Part shown: piece by piece, positions 33,916-43,178 of the stretch | How positions within the stretch are numbered: position 1 is the stretch's first letter | How the letters are laid out: every line of letters begins with the position of its first letter | Assembly (NCBI RefSeq): GCF_000337915.1 | Contig: NZ_AOJE01000005.1 | Span: 130,750-194,749, forward strand | DNA from: Halorubrum saccharovorum DSM 1137 | GTDB lineage: Archaea > Halobacteriota > Halobacteria > Halobacteriales > Haloferacaceae | Reading direction: 5' to 3' | Length of the DNA: 64,000 nucleotides | The notes under the pieces: model-generated | Databases searched by the model: none | What the model was told of the DNA's origin: nothing | The model's input: only the letters and a program-made list of their open reading frames with translations | Program-made: the position numbers and the translations under genes

Positions 33916-34335
33916 CTACTCCTCGTCGTACTCCATCGCGACCGAGTTGATACAGAACCGCTTGCCCGTGGGCTCGGGGCCGTCGTCGAACACGTGGCCC
34001 AGATGGGAGTCGCAGTTCGCGCACCGGACCTCGGTGCGGCGCATCCCGTGGCTGGTGTCGACCGTCGTCGTCACCGACTCCTCCTCGGCGGCGTAGAAGG
34101 CGGGCCAGCCGCAGCCGGACTCGTACTTCGTCTCGGCGTCGAAGAGGAGGGTCCCGCAGGCCCGACAGCGGTACTCCCCGTCGTCGGGGTGATGATCGAC
34201 GTACTCGCCCGAGAACTTCGCCTCCGTGCCGCTCTCACGGAGCACGCGGTACTCCTCCTCGGAGAGCCGTTCGCGCCACTCTTCGTCGGTCAGATCGCCC
34301 GGGTCGACCGCGTCGCCCTCTTCGGTTTCGCTCAT
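33916..34335 (-). CDS. msrB: Peptide-methionine (R)-S-oxide reductase
   Basis: The protein is 139 aa from ATG 34333-34335 (MSETEEGDAVDPG); the longer frame to 34452 overlaps the divergent CDGSH gene. SelR domain: EEWRERLSEEEYRVLRESGTE, zinc knuckles CRAC and CANC, GCGWPAFYAA, HLGHVFDDGPEPTGKRFCINSVAMEY with the catalytic Cys in RFCINS. It repairs methionine-R-sulfoxide in proteins. Length and motifs match bacterial MsrB. No msrA is seen nearby. Confidence 0.95.
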   Translation of the reverse strand: MSETEEGDAVDPGDLTDEEWRERLSEEEYRVLRESGTEAKFSGEYVDHHPDDGEYRCRACGTLLFDAETKYESGCGWPAFYAAEEESVTTTVDTSHGMRRTEVRCANCDSHLGHVFDDGPEPTGKRFCINSVAMEYDEE

Positions 34336-34445
34336 ATCTTCGATAGGCGCCCCACGTGCAAGGGGGTTGCGGCGGTCGCACCGGGACCCGGCTGCTTCCG
34401 ATCGGCGGCCGCAAGCGGTATTCGGACGGCCGTCGATCGACGACC

Positions 34446-34682
34446 ATGGCACGCGAAGTCACGCACGAGGACCGAGGACCGGCGATACTCGACGAGTCCG
34501 ACATGGGAGACGACGACCTGATCTACGTCTGTCAGTGCGGCCTCTCCGACTCGAAGCCGCTCTGCGACGGCTCGCACAACGCGACAGCGGACGAGGCGGA
34601 CGGCGTCGTGTACAAGTACGAGAACGACGACGCCGACGGCGAGCGGCGCGAGATCGACGAGATCGCGTACGAAGGGGAGTGA
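34446..34682 (+). CDS. CDGSH iron-sulfur domain protein
   Basis: The protein is 78 aa from ATG 34446. The 2Fe-2S motif CxCxxSxxxPxCDGxH is exact: CQCGLSDSKPLCDGSH (three Cys and one His as ligands), near residues 29-44. Single-CDGSH proteins bind a redox-active, pH-labile 2Fe-2S cluster; the physiological role in archaea is unknown. It is divergent from msrB (110 nt between starts), hinting at a shared promoter region and possibly oxidative-stress control. Confidence 0.93.
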   Translation: MAREVTHEDRGPAILDESDMGDDDLIYVCQCGLSDSKPLCDGSHNATADEADGVVYKYENDDADGERREIDEIAYEGE

Positions 34683-34712
34683 GACGCCGCGTCGAGCCGC
34701 GGTGGCGCCCCG

Positions 34713-35798
34713 CTACAGCACGCCCATCGCGTCGAGCCGCTCGGGGAGGTACGTGTCGGTGACGAAGTCGAGCCCGCGGCTCGCGAGCGACTGCTGTTCG
34801 GACTTCTTCCCGATGTCGAGCTGCAGTTCGATCTGCTCCTCCCAGTAGTCGGTCTGGAACCGGGGGTCCTCTAACTCCGATTCGAGGGCGTTCACGTCCG
34901 AGTCGGAGAGCGGATCGGACGGGAGGTCGTACTCGACGATGTCCTCCGGCTGGATCCCGACGAACTGCGCCTCCGGCGTCGCGAGGTACTTCGAGAGGTG
35001 GGCGGACTTGATCGAGCCGTACGCCACGGAGCCGTAGATCCGGTAGGACCACGGGTCGCCGTCGGCGAAGACGGCAATCGGCACGTCGAGCTCGTCGTGG
35101 ACGCGCTTCGTGATCCGGCGGGTCGCCCGCGCTGGCTGGCCCTTGAGGTGGATGACGAGGCAGTTGTACGCCTCGTCGAACCCGTTCTCGACGAGCCGGT
35201 CGCGCATCCCGCCGGTCTCGACGGCGAGCGCGAAGTCGATGTCGTCGTCGAGAAAGTCGATCATGTCCGGGTTGTTCGGGATCTGGTAGCCGCCCGCGCC
35301 CACGTCCTCCTGACAGTGGATCTCCCGTTCCCCGCGGCGGGTCTGCTCGCGGATGAGGAGGGGCCCCATCAGGGTCGCGCCCGACTCCTCCGGGCGCATG
35401 TGGAAGTCCTCACGGGTGACGCCCGTGACGATCTCTAAGTCCTCCACGAGGTCGTTCGACTCGTCCTGACTGGAGAACTGCGCCTCGTCGTTGTCCCACG
35501 ACTCCGAGAGGTAGTACAGCTCACGCAGCGTCGACGAGCGGTCGTCGTCGAGCTGATTCGCGAGGAACTCGATCGTGTAGGCGGCCTTCAACAGCTTGCG
35601 CGCGCCTCGCACCGAGTTCGCGCTGCGCGTCGACGTGCGGTCGCCGTACGTCCACACGCCGCTCTCCTCGTCGTACTCGATGTTGCTCTTCGTCCGCGTG
35701 GGAAGCGTCATCTCCGGGATGTCCCCGGCGGCGAACTGGTCGTAGAAGTCCGCGGCCAGGTCGATCAGCTCGTCTCGTGCGTCGCTTTCGGTCGTCAT
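34713..35798 (-). CDS. top6A: DNA topoisomerase VI subunit A
   Basis: The protein is 361 aa. The Spo11-like catalytic subunit: winged-helix (CAP) domain with the catalytic tyrosine in [11 protein letters not shown] (Tyr95/96), and the Toprim domain with [10 protein letters not shown] (Glu) and [19 protein letters not shown] (DxD, metal). It cuts both DNA strands through 5'-phosphotyrosyl links with 2-nt overhangs. Its ATG overlaps the stop of top6B by one base (TAATG), so the subunits are translationally coupled for heterotetramer assembly. Confidence 0.96.
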   Translation of the reverse strand: MTTESDARDELIDLAADFYDQFAAGDIPEMTLPTRTKSNIEYDEESGVWTYGDRTSTRSANSVRGARKLLKAAYTIEFLANQLDDDRSSTLRELYYLSESWDNDEAQFSSQDESNDLVEDLEIVTGVTREDFHMRPEESGATLMGPLLIREQTRRGEREIHCQEDVGAGGYQIPNNPDMIDFLDDDIDFALAVETGGMRDRLVENGFDEAYNCLVIHLKGQPARATRRITKRVHDELDVPIAVFADGDPWSYRIYGSVAYGSIKSAHLSKYLATPEAQFVGIQPEDIVEYDLPSDPLSDSDVNALESELEDPRFQTDYWEEQIELQLDIGKKSEQQSLASRGLDFVTDTYLPERLDAMGVL

Positions 35799-38260
35799 TA
35801 GTCGTTCACCGTGAGTTTCTCAGTCTCGACGCCGCCGACGCTGACCTCGAACTCCGCGCCGTCGTCGACCGCGTACGTCAGTTCCCGCTCGTCGCCCGAG
35901 GCCACCTCGGGTTTCCACTGCACGAACCACTCGCCGTCCATGTCCACGACCATCCCGTCGGAGAGGTCGGTCGGCTCCGTGGAGACGATGTCCGTGATCT
36001 CCAGCCGCTCGTTCACGTCCGAGTGGTTCTCGACGACGAGCGTCACCGTCTCGCCGTTCACCTCGCGCTCGATGCTGACGTTGTTCATGATCCGCGCCAA
36101 GGCCCCGTCGATGTCGGGGCGCGGCCGCCCCGTGACCTCGGAGACCTTGTCGGCCATCTCGGGGAGTATTCGGCCCAGCACGTCCTGTTTCTCCCGCCGC
36201 TGCTGCATCGAGCGCCGCTTGTTGAGGAACGACTTCAGCTCGCGGGCCGCCTCGCGCACCGCGAGTTCGATCTCGTCTTCGATCGCCGGGACGTTCGCGA
36301 GCGCGTCCTTCGACTCGCTCGTGAACGGGACGTTCGTTGAGGCGACGTGGATCGAGATGACGGCCGGCCCGTTGGGGAGCCCCGAGCCGCCGGGCTGGTC
36401 GAGGCCGTAGTTGCGCCAGCCGATGTTCTTGATCACGTCCGTCGTCGCGCAGGCGCCGCGCTGGTACACGAGCGGGACGCGGTTCGCGAACCGGAGGAGC
36501 TCCACTTTGCCCTCCGCCGGGATCTCGCCGCCGTAGGCGATGCCGGCCTCGACGATGAACGGGTCGCCGCCGTGGACCTCGGCGTCGCGGGTCGCCGCCG
36601 CGTAGAAGTCGGCGTCGTACTCCTTGCGGAGCCCGGCCTCGACCAGCTCGGCCGTGATCGGCGCGAGACAGTCGGTCGGCGGCGCGAGGATGTCGGTCGT
36701 CCGCATCGCGTCGAGCAGGTCGGCGGCGGCGTCGCGGCTGCCCGCGATCGACTTCACCTTCGGCGGGTCGTCCGGCACCGTCCGCGCCCGCGACCAGAAC
36801 GCCTCCGCGACGTTCTCGCGGGCGGTCTCACCGAAGGTCGCGTCGTGCTGCTCGGCGACGAACGAGGCCGCGTCCGCGACGAGGCGGTCGAGGTCGTCGC
36901 GGGCGATCCGGAACGCGTCGCCGTCGAGGTTCTCGAACCGGCGCGCGAGGGCCTCGGCCATCGCCCGCACCGCGGCGTCGTCCTTCCGGGTCGAGGTGGC
37001 GTCGTCGACGAGAGCGTAGGCGTCGGCGACGAGCGGCGACTCGGTCGCGTCCTCGCTGTTACCGCCCTCGCCGGCCTCGTCGCCGCCGGCCTCGTCGCCG
37101 CCGAGCCCGGAGATAGCCCGCCACGCGGCGCCGACCGCGTTCTCGCGGACGGTCCCGCCGAACGTCTTGCCGGTGTCGTTCGCGACCGTCTCGGCGACGT
37201 TGTCGACGATCGTCGCGAGCTCGGAGCGGGAGAGCCGGTCGTTGCTCGCGACCGTCTCGGCGACCCCCTCGGCGAAGGCGGTCGTCGCCGTCTCGCCCTT
37301 GTTGGCGACCGCCTCGCTGACCGCGGCGGCGACGTCGCGGTCGTCGTGGGTCCGCGGCGGCGACCACGCGAGCTCGCGACCGTAGTACACGTCGCGGAAG
37401 TTGTCGATCACGCTGTCGGCGGTCTTCTTGCCGACCCGTGTGAACTCCTCCTGGAGGAACCCGGAGACGGAGTACGACTCGGTGGCCTCCAGCATCTTGA
37501 TCAGCGCGCCCAGCTCGACGCCGTGGGGATGCGGCCGGATCTCCTTCGTCTCCGCCGGCAGCTCGTCGGTCGCGCGCTCGAACTTCATCGGCTCGTCGAG
37601 TCCCGGCTCGCGCAGTTCGAGCCGCGCATGGGGGTTGACGACCGCGGTGTGTTTCACGTAGTCGTGGAGCTGCTGGCGAGCGCGCATGTTCGCCTCCATC
37701 TCCAGCTCGATCCGGGTGCCGTGGGGGCGGTCCCACGTCGTCTCCTCGTCCGCCTTGATCTCCGGCTCGTTCGTGTCGGTGTCGATGATGAGCTCGAAGT
37801 ACTGCGCCCGCGACTGCCCCTTCGGGCGCGAGGTGATCTTCGCGGGCTGGCCGGAAGTCAACTGAGAGTACAGTACAGCGGCTGAGATACCGATTCCCTG
37901 TTGACCGCGAGACTGCTCCCTGGCATGAAAACGACTCCCATACAGGAGCTTCCCGAACACCTTCGGGAGCTGTTCCTTCGTGATGCCCGGCCCGTTGTCT
38001 TCGATCACGAGCCGGTAGTAGTCGCCCACCTCCTCGATCTCGATGTAGATGTCGGGGAGGACGCCGGCCTCCTCGGTCGCGTCGAGGGCGTTGTCGACCG
38101 CCTCCTTGACGGCGGTGACGAGCCCGCGGGCGCCCGAGTCGAACCCGAGCATGTGTTTGTTCTTCTCGAAGAACTCGGCGATGGAGATCTCGCGCTGACC
38201 CTCGGCCAGCTCCTCCGCGATCCCCTCCTCGTCGCCGATCGTCGACTGGAAGGACGTCAT
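35798..38260 (-). CDS. top6B: DNA topoisomerase VI subunit B
   Basis: The protein is 820 aa. GHKL ATPase: N box [14 protein letters not shown] (Asn57), VIEDNGPGI, and the G2-like [20 protein letters not shown]. After the ATPase comes the transducer domain with the switch lysine region. Between about residues 300 and 500 lies a ~200-residue Ala/Glu/Asp-rich insertion (two related segments ending [20 protein letters not shown] and [17 protein letters not shown]). Methanogen and Sulfolobus Top6B lack it, but it is expected in haloarchaeal orthologues. ATP binding dimerises B and drives strand passage by Top6A. Confidence 0.96.
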   Translation of the reverse strand: MTSFQSTIGDEEGIAEELAEGQREISIAEFFEKNKHMLGFDSGARGLVTAVKEAVDNALDATEEAGVLPDIYIEIEEVGDYYRLVIEDNGPGITKEQLPKVFGKLLYGSRFHAREQSRGQQGIGISAAVLYSQLTSGQPAKITSRPKGQSRAQYFELIIDTDTNEPEIKADEETTWDRPHGTRIELEMEANMRARQQLHDYVKHTAVVNPHARLELREPGLDEPMKFERATDELPAETKEIRPHPHGVELGALIKMLEATESYSVSGFLQEEFTRVGKKTADSVIDNFRDVYYGRELAWSPPRTHDDRDVAAAVSEAVANKGETATTAFAEGVAETVASNDRLSRSELATIVDNVAETVANDTGKTFGGTVRENAVGAAWRAISGLGGDEAGGDEAGEGGNSEDATESPLVADAYALVDDATSTRKDDAAVRAMAEALARRFENLDGDAFRIARDDLDRLVADAASFVAEQHDATFGETARENVAEAFWSRARTVPDDPPKVKSIAGSRDAAADLLDAMRTTDILAPPTDCLAPITAELVEAGLRKEYDADFYAAATRDAEVHGGDPFIVEAGIAYGGEIPAEGKVELLRFANRVPLVYQRGACATTDVIKNIGWRNYGLDQPGGSGLPNGPAVISIHVASTNVPFTSESKDALANVPAIEDEIELAVREAARELKSFLNKRRSMQQRREKQDVLGRILPEMADKVSEVTGRPRPDIDGALARIMNNVSIEREVNGETVTLVVENHSDVNERLEITDIVSTEPTDLSDGMVVDMDGEWFVQWKPEVASGDERELTYAVDDGAEFEVSVGGVETEKLTVND

Positions 38261-38430
38261 TCGGTACCCTCCCCTTCCACCGAGGCACCTAAAAACGCAC
38301 CGCCGGCGCGGTGAAAGTGTATCTCGTCGTCAGACGCCGTCTCGTCGCCCTGTTCGGGAACGTGTCGCACGAACGGGCAACGTCCGATCCCGCCGACAGA
38401 TTTCTCCCCGCGACGCCCTTTCGTTCGATC

Positions 38431-39393
38431 ATGTCAGGGTGGACCGCGGAGGACATGCCGCGACTGGACGGGAAGACAGCGGTCGTCACCGGCGCGAACA
38501 GCGGGCTCGGCTACGAGGGGACGCGCGAGTTCGCCGCGAAGGGCGCCACCGTGGTGATGGCGTGCCGGAGCGTCCAGCGCGGCGAGGACGCGGCCGACGA
38601 GCTCCGCGCCGACGCCGGCGGCGAGGTCGACGGCGACCTCGACGTGCGGGAGTGCGACCTCGCGTCGCTCGACTCGGTGGCGGCCTTCGCGGAAGACCTG
38701 CGCGACGACTACGACGCGGTCGACGCCCTCTGTAACAACGCCGGAGTGATGGCGATCCCGCGGAGCGAGACCGAGGACGGCTTCGAGACGCAGTTCGGCG
38801 TGAACCACCTCGGTCACTTCGCGCTCACCGGGCGCCTGTTCGACCTCCTCGAAGCCGCCGAGGGGATCGAGGATAACGCGCGCGTCGTCACGCAGTCGTC
38901 GGGCGCGCACGAGCAGGGCGAGATGGACTTCTCCGATCTCAACTGGGAGGAGTCGTACGGCAAGTGGAAGGCGTACGGCCGGAGCAAGCTCGCGAATCTC
39001 CTGTTCGCCTACGAGCTTCAGCGCCGGATCGACGCCGCGAACCGCGAGGGCGACGCCGCGATCGGCGTCCGCAGCGCCGCCTGCCACCCCGGGTACGCCG
39101 ACACCAACCTGCAGTTGCGCACCGCCGCGGAGAGCGGCAACCCCCTGCTGACGGTCGCCATGCGGCTGGCGAACGCGCTGTTCGGTCAGGACGCCGCGAC
39201 GGGCGCCCTCCCGATGCTGTACGCAGCCACCGCCGACGTCGACGGCGGCGCCTACGTCGAGCCCGGCGGGCTGCTGAACATGCGCGGCAAGCCGACAACC
39301 GGTCGGTCGAACGACGCCTCCTACGACCGCGAGGACGCCCGGCGGCTCTGGGAGTACTCGACGGAGGCGACCGGCGTCGCGTTCCCGGTTTGA
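38431..39393 (+). CDS. Short-chain dehydrogenase/reductase
   Basis: The protein is 320 aa from ATG 38431 (MSGWTAEDMPRLDG). SDR motifs: nucleotide-binding TGANSGLGYEGTREF, CNNAGVM (NNAG), catalytic Ser in TQSSGAHEQG, YxxxK in YGRSKLANLLFAYEL, and PGYADTNLQ after the active site. It resembles retinol-dehydrogenase/WW-oxidoreductase-type SDRs that use NADP(H); the substrate is unknown. It is divergent from top6B. The position is where gyrB is found next to top6BA in some haloarchaea, but gyrase is not here. Confidence 0.92.
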   Translation: MSGWTAEDMPRLDGKTAVVTGANSGLGYEGTREFAAKGATVVMACRSVQRGEDAADELRADAGGEVDGDLDVRECDLASLDSVAAFAEDLRDDYDAVDALCNNAGVMAIPRSETEDGFETQFGVNHLGHFALTGRLFDLLEAAEGIEDNARVVTQSSGAHEQGEMDFSDLNWEESYGKWKAYGRSKLANLLFAYELQRRIDAANREGDAAIGVRSAACHPGYADTNLQLRTAAESGNPLLTVAMRLANALFGQDAATGALPMLYAATADVDGGAYVEPGGLLNMRGKPTTGRSNDASYDREDARRLWEYSTEATGVAFPV

Positions 39394-39588
39394 AGCGTCG
39401 AGGCGCTCCCGAGTGCAACGGCCCCTCTCGCACGCGGTCGTCGCGTGCGAACAGCGCCCTGCGGCCGGTAGGGCTCGACGCCCCGCGACCGGTAGGGCCC
39501 GGCGATCGGAATTTCGGCGCCGCCGCTGGAGGCTATCATATACGCGAGACGCGTTTCGAGAGCTGTCCGAGGGGGTCGAAGCCGACGA

Positions 39589-39783
39589 TTACAGCCGGGT
39601 GAGGTTCGTCGCGCGCGGCCCCTTATCGGCCTCCTCGATCTCGAACTCTACTTCCTGTCCTTCCTCGAGGTCCGGGCCGCCGACGTCTTCCATGTGGAAG
39701 AATACGTCCTCGTCAGCGTCGTCAGTCTCGATGAATCCGTAGCCGCCAGTGTCGTTGAAGAAGTCGACCTTGCCTGTCGCCAT
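39589..39783 (-). CDS. cspA: Cold-shock domain protein
   Basis: The protein is 64 aa from ATG 39781-39783 (MATGKVDFFND); an ATG five codons upstream is possible but lies in the leader. RNP1-like GYGFIETDD and RNP2-like VFFHMED mark the CSD beta-barrel that binds single-stranded RNA/DNA. It presumably acts as an RNA chaperone. The TATA box is well placed upstream. The 195-nt gap to the SDR gene on its left shows nothing I can support. Confidence 0.95.
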   Translation of the reverse strand: MATGKVDFFNDTGGYGFIETDDADEDVFFHMEDVGGPDLEEGQEVEFEIEEADKGPRATNLTRL

Positions 39784-39807
39784 CGCATTTCGATCCACTC
39801 CCGACTG

Positions 39808-39818
39808 ATTGATAAGTG
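39808..39818 (-). promoter_or_regulatory. TATA box of cold-shock gene
   Basis: Minus-strand cacttatcaat is centred ~30 nt before ATG 39783. The remaining 39819-40050 stretch shows no gene. Confidence 0.55.
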
Positions 39819-40050
39819 TTGTGTGACCCCCAGAATCCTCGACCGTGTTTGAGACGGGCCCGCAAAACGAACGGTCTCCGACTTCCGCACCGGGTCGAGA
39901 AACCCGCTCCGATCGAAAGAGCCGACCCGGTGGAAAAAACCGACCCGGGCGAAGAAGCCGATCGACCGCCCCGCTGACGCCGGCCGACGCGTCACGCTCG
40001 CTCGGAGTCGACGGACGGTCGGATCCCCGTCTGCGTTGGGCCCGCGTCGA

Positions 40051-40311
40051 TCACCGCTGTGCCTTCGCCATTTCCAGGGAGATGAAGAAGCCGAAGTACG
40101 CCGGAATCCCGGCGAGCATGAACATGTACAACACCCACCGGGGCGAGGCGGAAAACGCGAAGTCGTACAACAGCGACACGAGCGTCACCCATGCGACCGC
40201 GAACGCGAGGTCCTGTATCATCCCGGTTCGGTTCCCCTTGACATGGGACCGGATCCTGTCGGTGAGGCTCTCGTTCGCGTCGGGGTCGTCGATGTGCTCG
40301 GCGTCGGTCAT
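40051..40311 (-). CDS. Small two-helix membrane protein (DUF8119-like)
   Basis: The protein is 86 aa. Acidic N-terminus MTDAEHIDDPDANESLTDRI, then RSHVKGNRTGMIQDLAFAVAW leading into two hydrophobic helices (AFAVAWVTLVSLLYDFAF and WVLYMFMLAGIPAYFGFFIS) and a short basic end. This arrangement is conserved in haloarchaeal small membrane proteins (DUF8119-like) of unknown role. It is placed 84 nt downstream of the stress-protein gene on the same strand. Confidence 0.78.
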   Translation of the reverse strand: MTDAEHIDDPDANESLTDRIRSHVKGNRTGMIQDLAFAVAWVTLVSLLYDFAFSASPRWVLYMFMLAGIPAYFGFFISLEMAKAQR

Positions 40312-40395
40312 GGGTAAAGGTCGGCGTCGAAATACGTCGGTGTTCCGGAACGGTCCAGCGCCCGAGCGGCCCCGCGTGGGTGCGCGCTCGGCTGT

Positions 40396-40857
40396 TCAGT
40401 CCTCGTCCAGGTAGTCGACGACGAGGACGGGGACGTGCGTCGAACGCAGCGTCCGCTCGGTGACGCTCCCGAGGAGCGCTCTCCGGACGCCGGCCCGACC
40501 GTGACTCCCCATCACGATGAGGTCGATGTCGTGGTTCTCCGCGTAGTCGCCGATCACCTTGTGCGGACGACCGCCCGAGACGTGTTCGACGATGTCGACG
40601 CCGCGTTCGGCTCCGCGATCGGCGACCACCCCGGTCGCCTCGTCGGCCTGCTCTTTCAGCTCCCCCATCTCGTCGAACCGGCCCTGCTTGAGCCGATCGA
40701 CCTGCTCGGTGCCGAGGCTGAAGTTCACGGAGTCGATGTCGACCACGTACAGCGCGTGGACCTCGGCGTCGTACTTCTCCGCGAGGTCGAGCGCGTGGTC
40801 GACGGCGGCCTCCGCGACGTCGCTTCCGTCCGTGGGTACGAGGATGCGTTCGTACAT
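40396..40857 (-). CDS. Universal stress protein (UspA family, ATP-binding type)
   Basis: The protein is 153 aa. N-terminal MYERILVPTDGSDVAEAAVDHAL, then VVDIDS, and the ATP-binding signature GxxGx9GS in GSHGRAGVRRALLGSVTERT. It is a stand-alone Usp domain that binds ATP and is linked to stress survival. Its ATG touches the stop of the sodium:solute symporter (one-base overlap at 40857), so it is co-translated. Usp proteins next to transporters are common in haloarchaea and are thought to modulate them. Confidence 0.93.
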   Translation of the reverse strand: MYERILVPTDGSDVAEAAVDHALDLAEKYDAEVHALYVVDIDSVNFSLGTEQVDRLKQGRFDEMGELKEQADEATGVVADRGAERGVDIVEHVSGGRPHKVIGDYAENHDIDLIVMGSHGRAGVRRALLGSVTERTLRSTHVPVLVVDYLDED

Positions 40858-42656
40858 TATCGCTCCTCCTCCGTGGTCGCGTCGTCAACTGCGCGGCTCT
40901 CGTCGGCGGCCGCGTCGTCAACTGCACGGTCCCCCTCGGCGGCCGCGTCGTCAACTGCGCGACCGCCGTCAGTCGCAACGTCCTCGCCGCCGTCCGCGGC
41001 GACGACGTCCTCGGCGGTCTCCTGCTGCCCCATCGGCTCGGGGCTGTGACACTGCCGGACGATCCGCTTCGTTTCGAGCGACGGCTCGTCGGTCGCCATC
41101 GAGACGGCGATGGTGACGACGAACACGACGGGGAGCGTGATGAGCGCGGAGCCGATGGCGGGCATCCACGTCGCCAGCCCCGTCGACAGCGGCGCCTCGA
41201 GCGAGCCGATGTACGTCGGGACGATCTGGTTGATCATCGGGAGCGACCAGAGCGTCAGCCCGGTGGTCATGCCGGCGAGCGCGCCCTGGCGGTTGGCGTT
41301 CTCCCACCACATGCCGAGGAAGAACATCGGGAACAGGACGGAGCCGGCGAGCGAGAACGCGTAGCCCACGAGCGCCGCGATCGACGACGCGGGGTTGAGC
41401 GCGGCCAGCGTGGTCAGCGCGCCCAGCGCGACGATCGAGAGGCGGCCGACGAGGATCTGCTGGCGCTGCGTCGCGTCCTCGTTGATGATGTTGGTGTAGA
41501 TGTCGTGGCTGATCGCCGACGAGCCGGCGATAAAGAGTCCGGCGACCGTCGCGATCGCCGCGGCGATACCGCCCGCCGCGACGATGCCGACGAACCAGTC
41601 CGGGAGCCCCGAAAGCTGTGCCGCCAGCACGACGATGACTTCGCTGGCGGCGCTCGTCATGCCGGGATCGCCGTAGGTCGGGCTGACCGTCTGCGAGTAG
41701 AGGTCGGTCCCGAACGCGGCGAACGCCGGAGCGCTCCAGTACAGGATGCAGATGAAGAACAGCCCCCAGACCGTCGACCAGCGGGCCGTCCGTTCGCTCT
41801 CGACCGTGTAGAACCGGACGAGCACGTGCGGGAGCCCGCAGGTGCCGACGATCAGCGAGAACGTCGTCGCTACCCAGAGGTAGTAGCTCGACGAGGCGAA
41901 CGGTTCGGAGAACTCGCTGCCGAGCTCGCTGATCAACATTCCGTATTCGAGCTGCGGCAACACCGTGGAGTAGCCGTTCGTGTAGCCGACGACGAACAGC
42001 CCCACGACGAACGCGAGGATGAGGATGACGTACTGGACGGCCTGGTTCTTCGTGGCGCCTAACATTCCGGACAGCGTCAGGTAGCCCACGGTGACGACCA
42101 TCATGGCGACGACCATCACCTGGTACCCGTCGAGACCCGGGATGAGGCCTCCGTAGTTACCGAAGATGTACAGGCCGACCAAGGCCATCCCCTTCGCCTG
42201 GCCGATCGCGTAGACGAAGCCGATGAGGAACGTCGTCACCGCCGCGATGGCACGCGCGGTGTCGGAGTTGAACCGGTCGCCGACGAAGTCCGGCGCCGTG
42301 TACTTCCCGAACCGGCGCAGCTGCGCGGCGAGGAAGATGAGCAGGATGAAGTATCCCGTCGTCCAGCCGACGACGTACACGAGCCCGTAGAAGCCCGCGA
42401 GCGCGATCGACGCCGCCATACCGAGGTAGGAGGCGGCCGACATCCAGTTCGCCCCGATCGCCATCCCGTTCTCGACGTTCCCGATCGAGCGGCCGGCGAC
42501 CCACATGTCCTCGGTGTCGGCGACGCGGAAGACGAAGCCGATCGTGAGGAACAGCCCCAACATCCCGATCACGAGGAGGGCAGGTCCCACCTTGAACGAG
42601 ATGTCGAGCGCTTCCGGAAGGAGCTCGCTCTGCAGGAGGATCGAACTCGCCTTCAT
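40857..42656 (-). CDS. Sodium:solute symporter large subunit (acetate permease-like)
   Basis: The protein is 599 aa with ~13 hydrophobic segments. SSS signatures: DMWVAGRSIGNVENGMAIGANWMSAASYLGM, GYFILLIFLAAQLRRFGKYTAPDFVGDRF, GLFIAGSSAISHDIYTNII. It matches the SSS subgroup that partners with DUF4212 proteins and transports short-chain organic acids such as acetate. It ends in an acidic hydrophilic tail with three 11-residue repeats (DRAVDDAAA type). It is preceded by the DUF4212 gene (4-nt overlap) and followed by a universal stress protein (1-nt overlap). acs1 lies upstream on the same strand, supporting acetate as substrate. Confidence 0.92.
   Translation of the reverse strand: MKASSILLQSELLPEALDISFKVGPALLVIGMLGLFLTIGFVFRVADTEDMWVAGRSIGNVENGMAIGANWMSAASYLGMAASIALAGFYGLVYVVGWTTGYFILLIFLAAQLRRFGKYTAPDFVGDRFNSDTARAIAAVTTFLIGFVYAIGQAKGMALVGLYIFGNYGGLIPGLDGYQVMVVAMMVVTVGYLTLSGMLGATKNQAVQYVILILAFVVGLFVVGYTNGYSTVLPQLEYGMLISELGSEFSEPFASSSYYLWVATTFSLIVGTCGLPHVLVRFYTVESERTARWSTVWGLFFICILYWSAPAFAAFGTDLYSQTVSPTYGDPGMTSAASEVIVVLAAQLSGLPDWFVGIVAAGGIAAAIATVAGLFIAGSSAISHDIYTNIINEDATQRQQILVGRLSIVALGALTTLAALNPASSIAALVGYAFSLAGSVLFPMFFLGMWWENANRQGALAGMTTGLTLWSLPMINQIVPTYIGSLEAPLSTGLATWMPAIGSALITLPVVFVVTIAVSMATDEPSLETKRIVRQCHSPEPMGQQETAEDVVAADGGEDVATDGGRAVDDAAAEGDRAVDDAAADESRAVDDATTEEER
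40878..40976 (-). repeat. 33-nt tandem repeat in symporter tail
   Basis: The core cgcgtcgtcaactgc (plus strand) starts at 40878, 40911 and 40944, an exact 33-nt period (11 codons). It encodes three RAVDDA repeats at the symporter C-terminus. Confidence 0.85.
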
Positions 42657-43066
42657 TCGTCGGCCCCTCCGTCGGTTGCGACGTCAGCGGTACCGTGTTC
42701 GATACCGTACTTCTCGTCGAGCGCGTCCCGTTTGCGCGAGTACCAGAACGCTAAGATCAGCGCGCTGGTCGGCGCGCCGAACGCGACGAGGAAGTAGTGG
42801 AGCGGGAAGCCTAAGATCGGCATCTGATTCGTCATCGGACCGGGCGCGAGCCGCGTCAGGGTCACCGGCCCCCACACCGCGAGGACCCAGACGGCGAACC
42901 CCGACCAGACGATACGGAGGTGGTCTCGCATGTACGGCGTGCTCGGATTCAGGATGTTCACCTCCGCTCCGAGGTAGTCGGTGTCGCTGTGCTTCTGTGC
43001 CGCACCCGTGGCGACGCCGCCGTCGGTGGCCGCGTCGTCAGAACTTCGTGAGCTATTGTCTGTCAT
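42653..43066 (-). CDS. DUF4212 small subunit of sodium:solute symporter
   Basis: The protein is 137 aa. After an acidic leader (~1-40), YMRDHLRIVWSGFAVWVLAVWGP and PLHYFLVAFGAPTSALILAFWYSRKRDALDEKYG form the two-helix DUF4212 domain, the small partner of VC_2705-type symporters (analogous to YjcH with ActP). Its stop overlaps the symporter ATG (ATGA), so the pair is made in equal amounts. TATA-like minus-strand elements (cataaacgc at 43093-43101) lie ~30 nt upstream. Confidence 0.92.
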   Translation of the reverse strand: MTDNSSRSSDDAATDGGVATGAAQKHSDTDYLGAEVNILNPSTPYMRDHLRIVWSGFAVWVLAVWGPVTLTRLAPGPMTNQMPILGFPLHYFLVAFGAPTSALILAFWYSRKRDALDEKYGIEHGTADVATDGGADE

Positions 43067-43178
43067 GTGTTGTGGTGTGTATTGTCGTGGTGCGTTTATG
43101 CGGTTTTATCGTGATATTTAGTTTCGGTGTCGAGCGCGTCGTCTCTCGCTTCGTGTTTCGAAAACGGGGGTGTAGCGG

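Noticed and set aside
37059..38288. Alternative frame overlapping top6B
   Set aside because: Arg-rich and without motifs; the top6B frame carries the GHKL boxes.
39394..39588. Possible RNA gene between SDR and cold-shock genes
   Set aside because: Some short palindromes and a TATA-like atcatata were seen but no tRNA fold or known RNA motif could be drawn.
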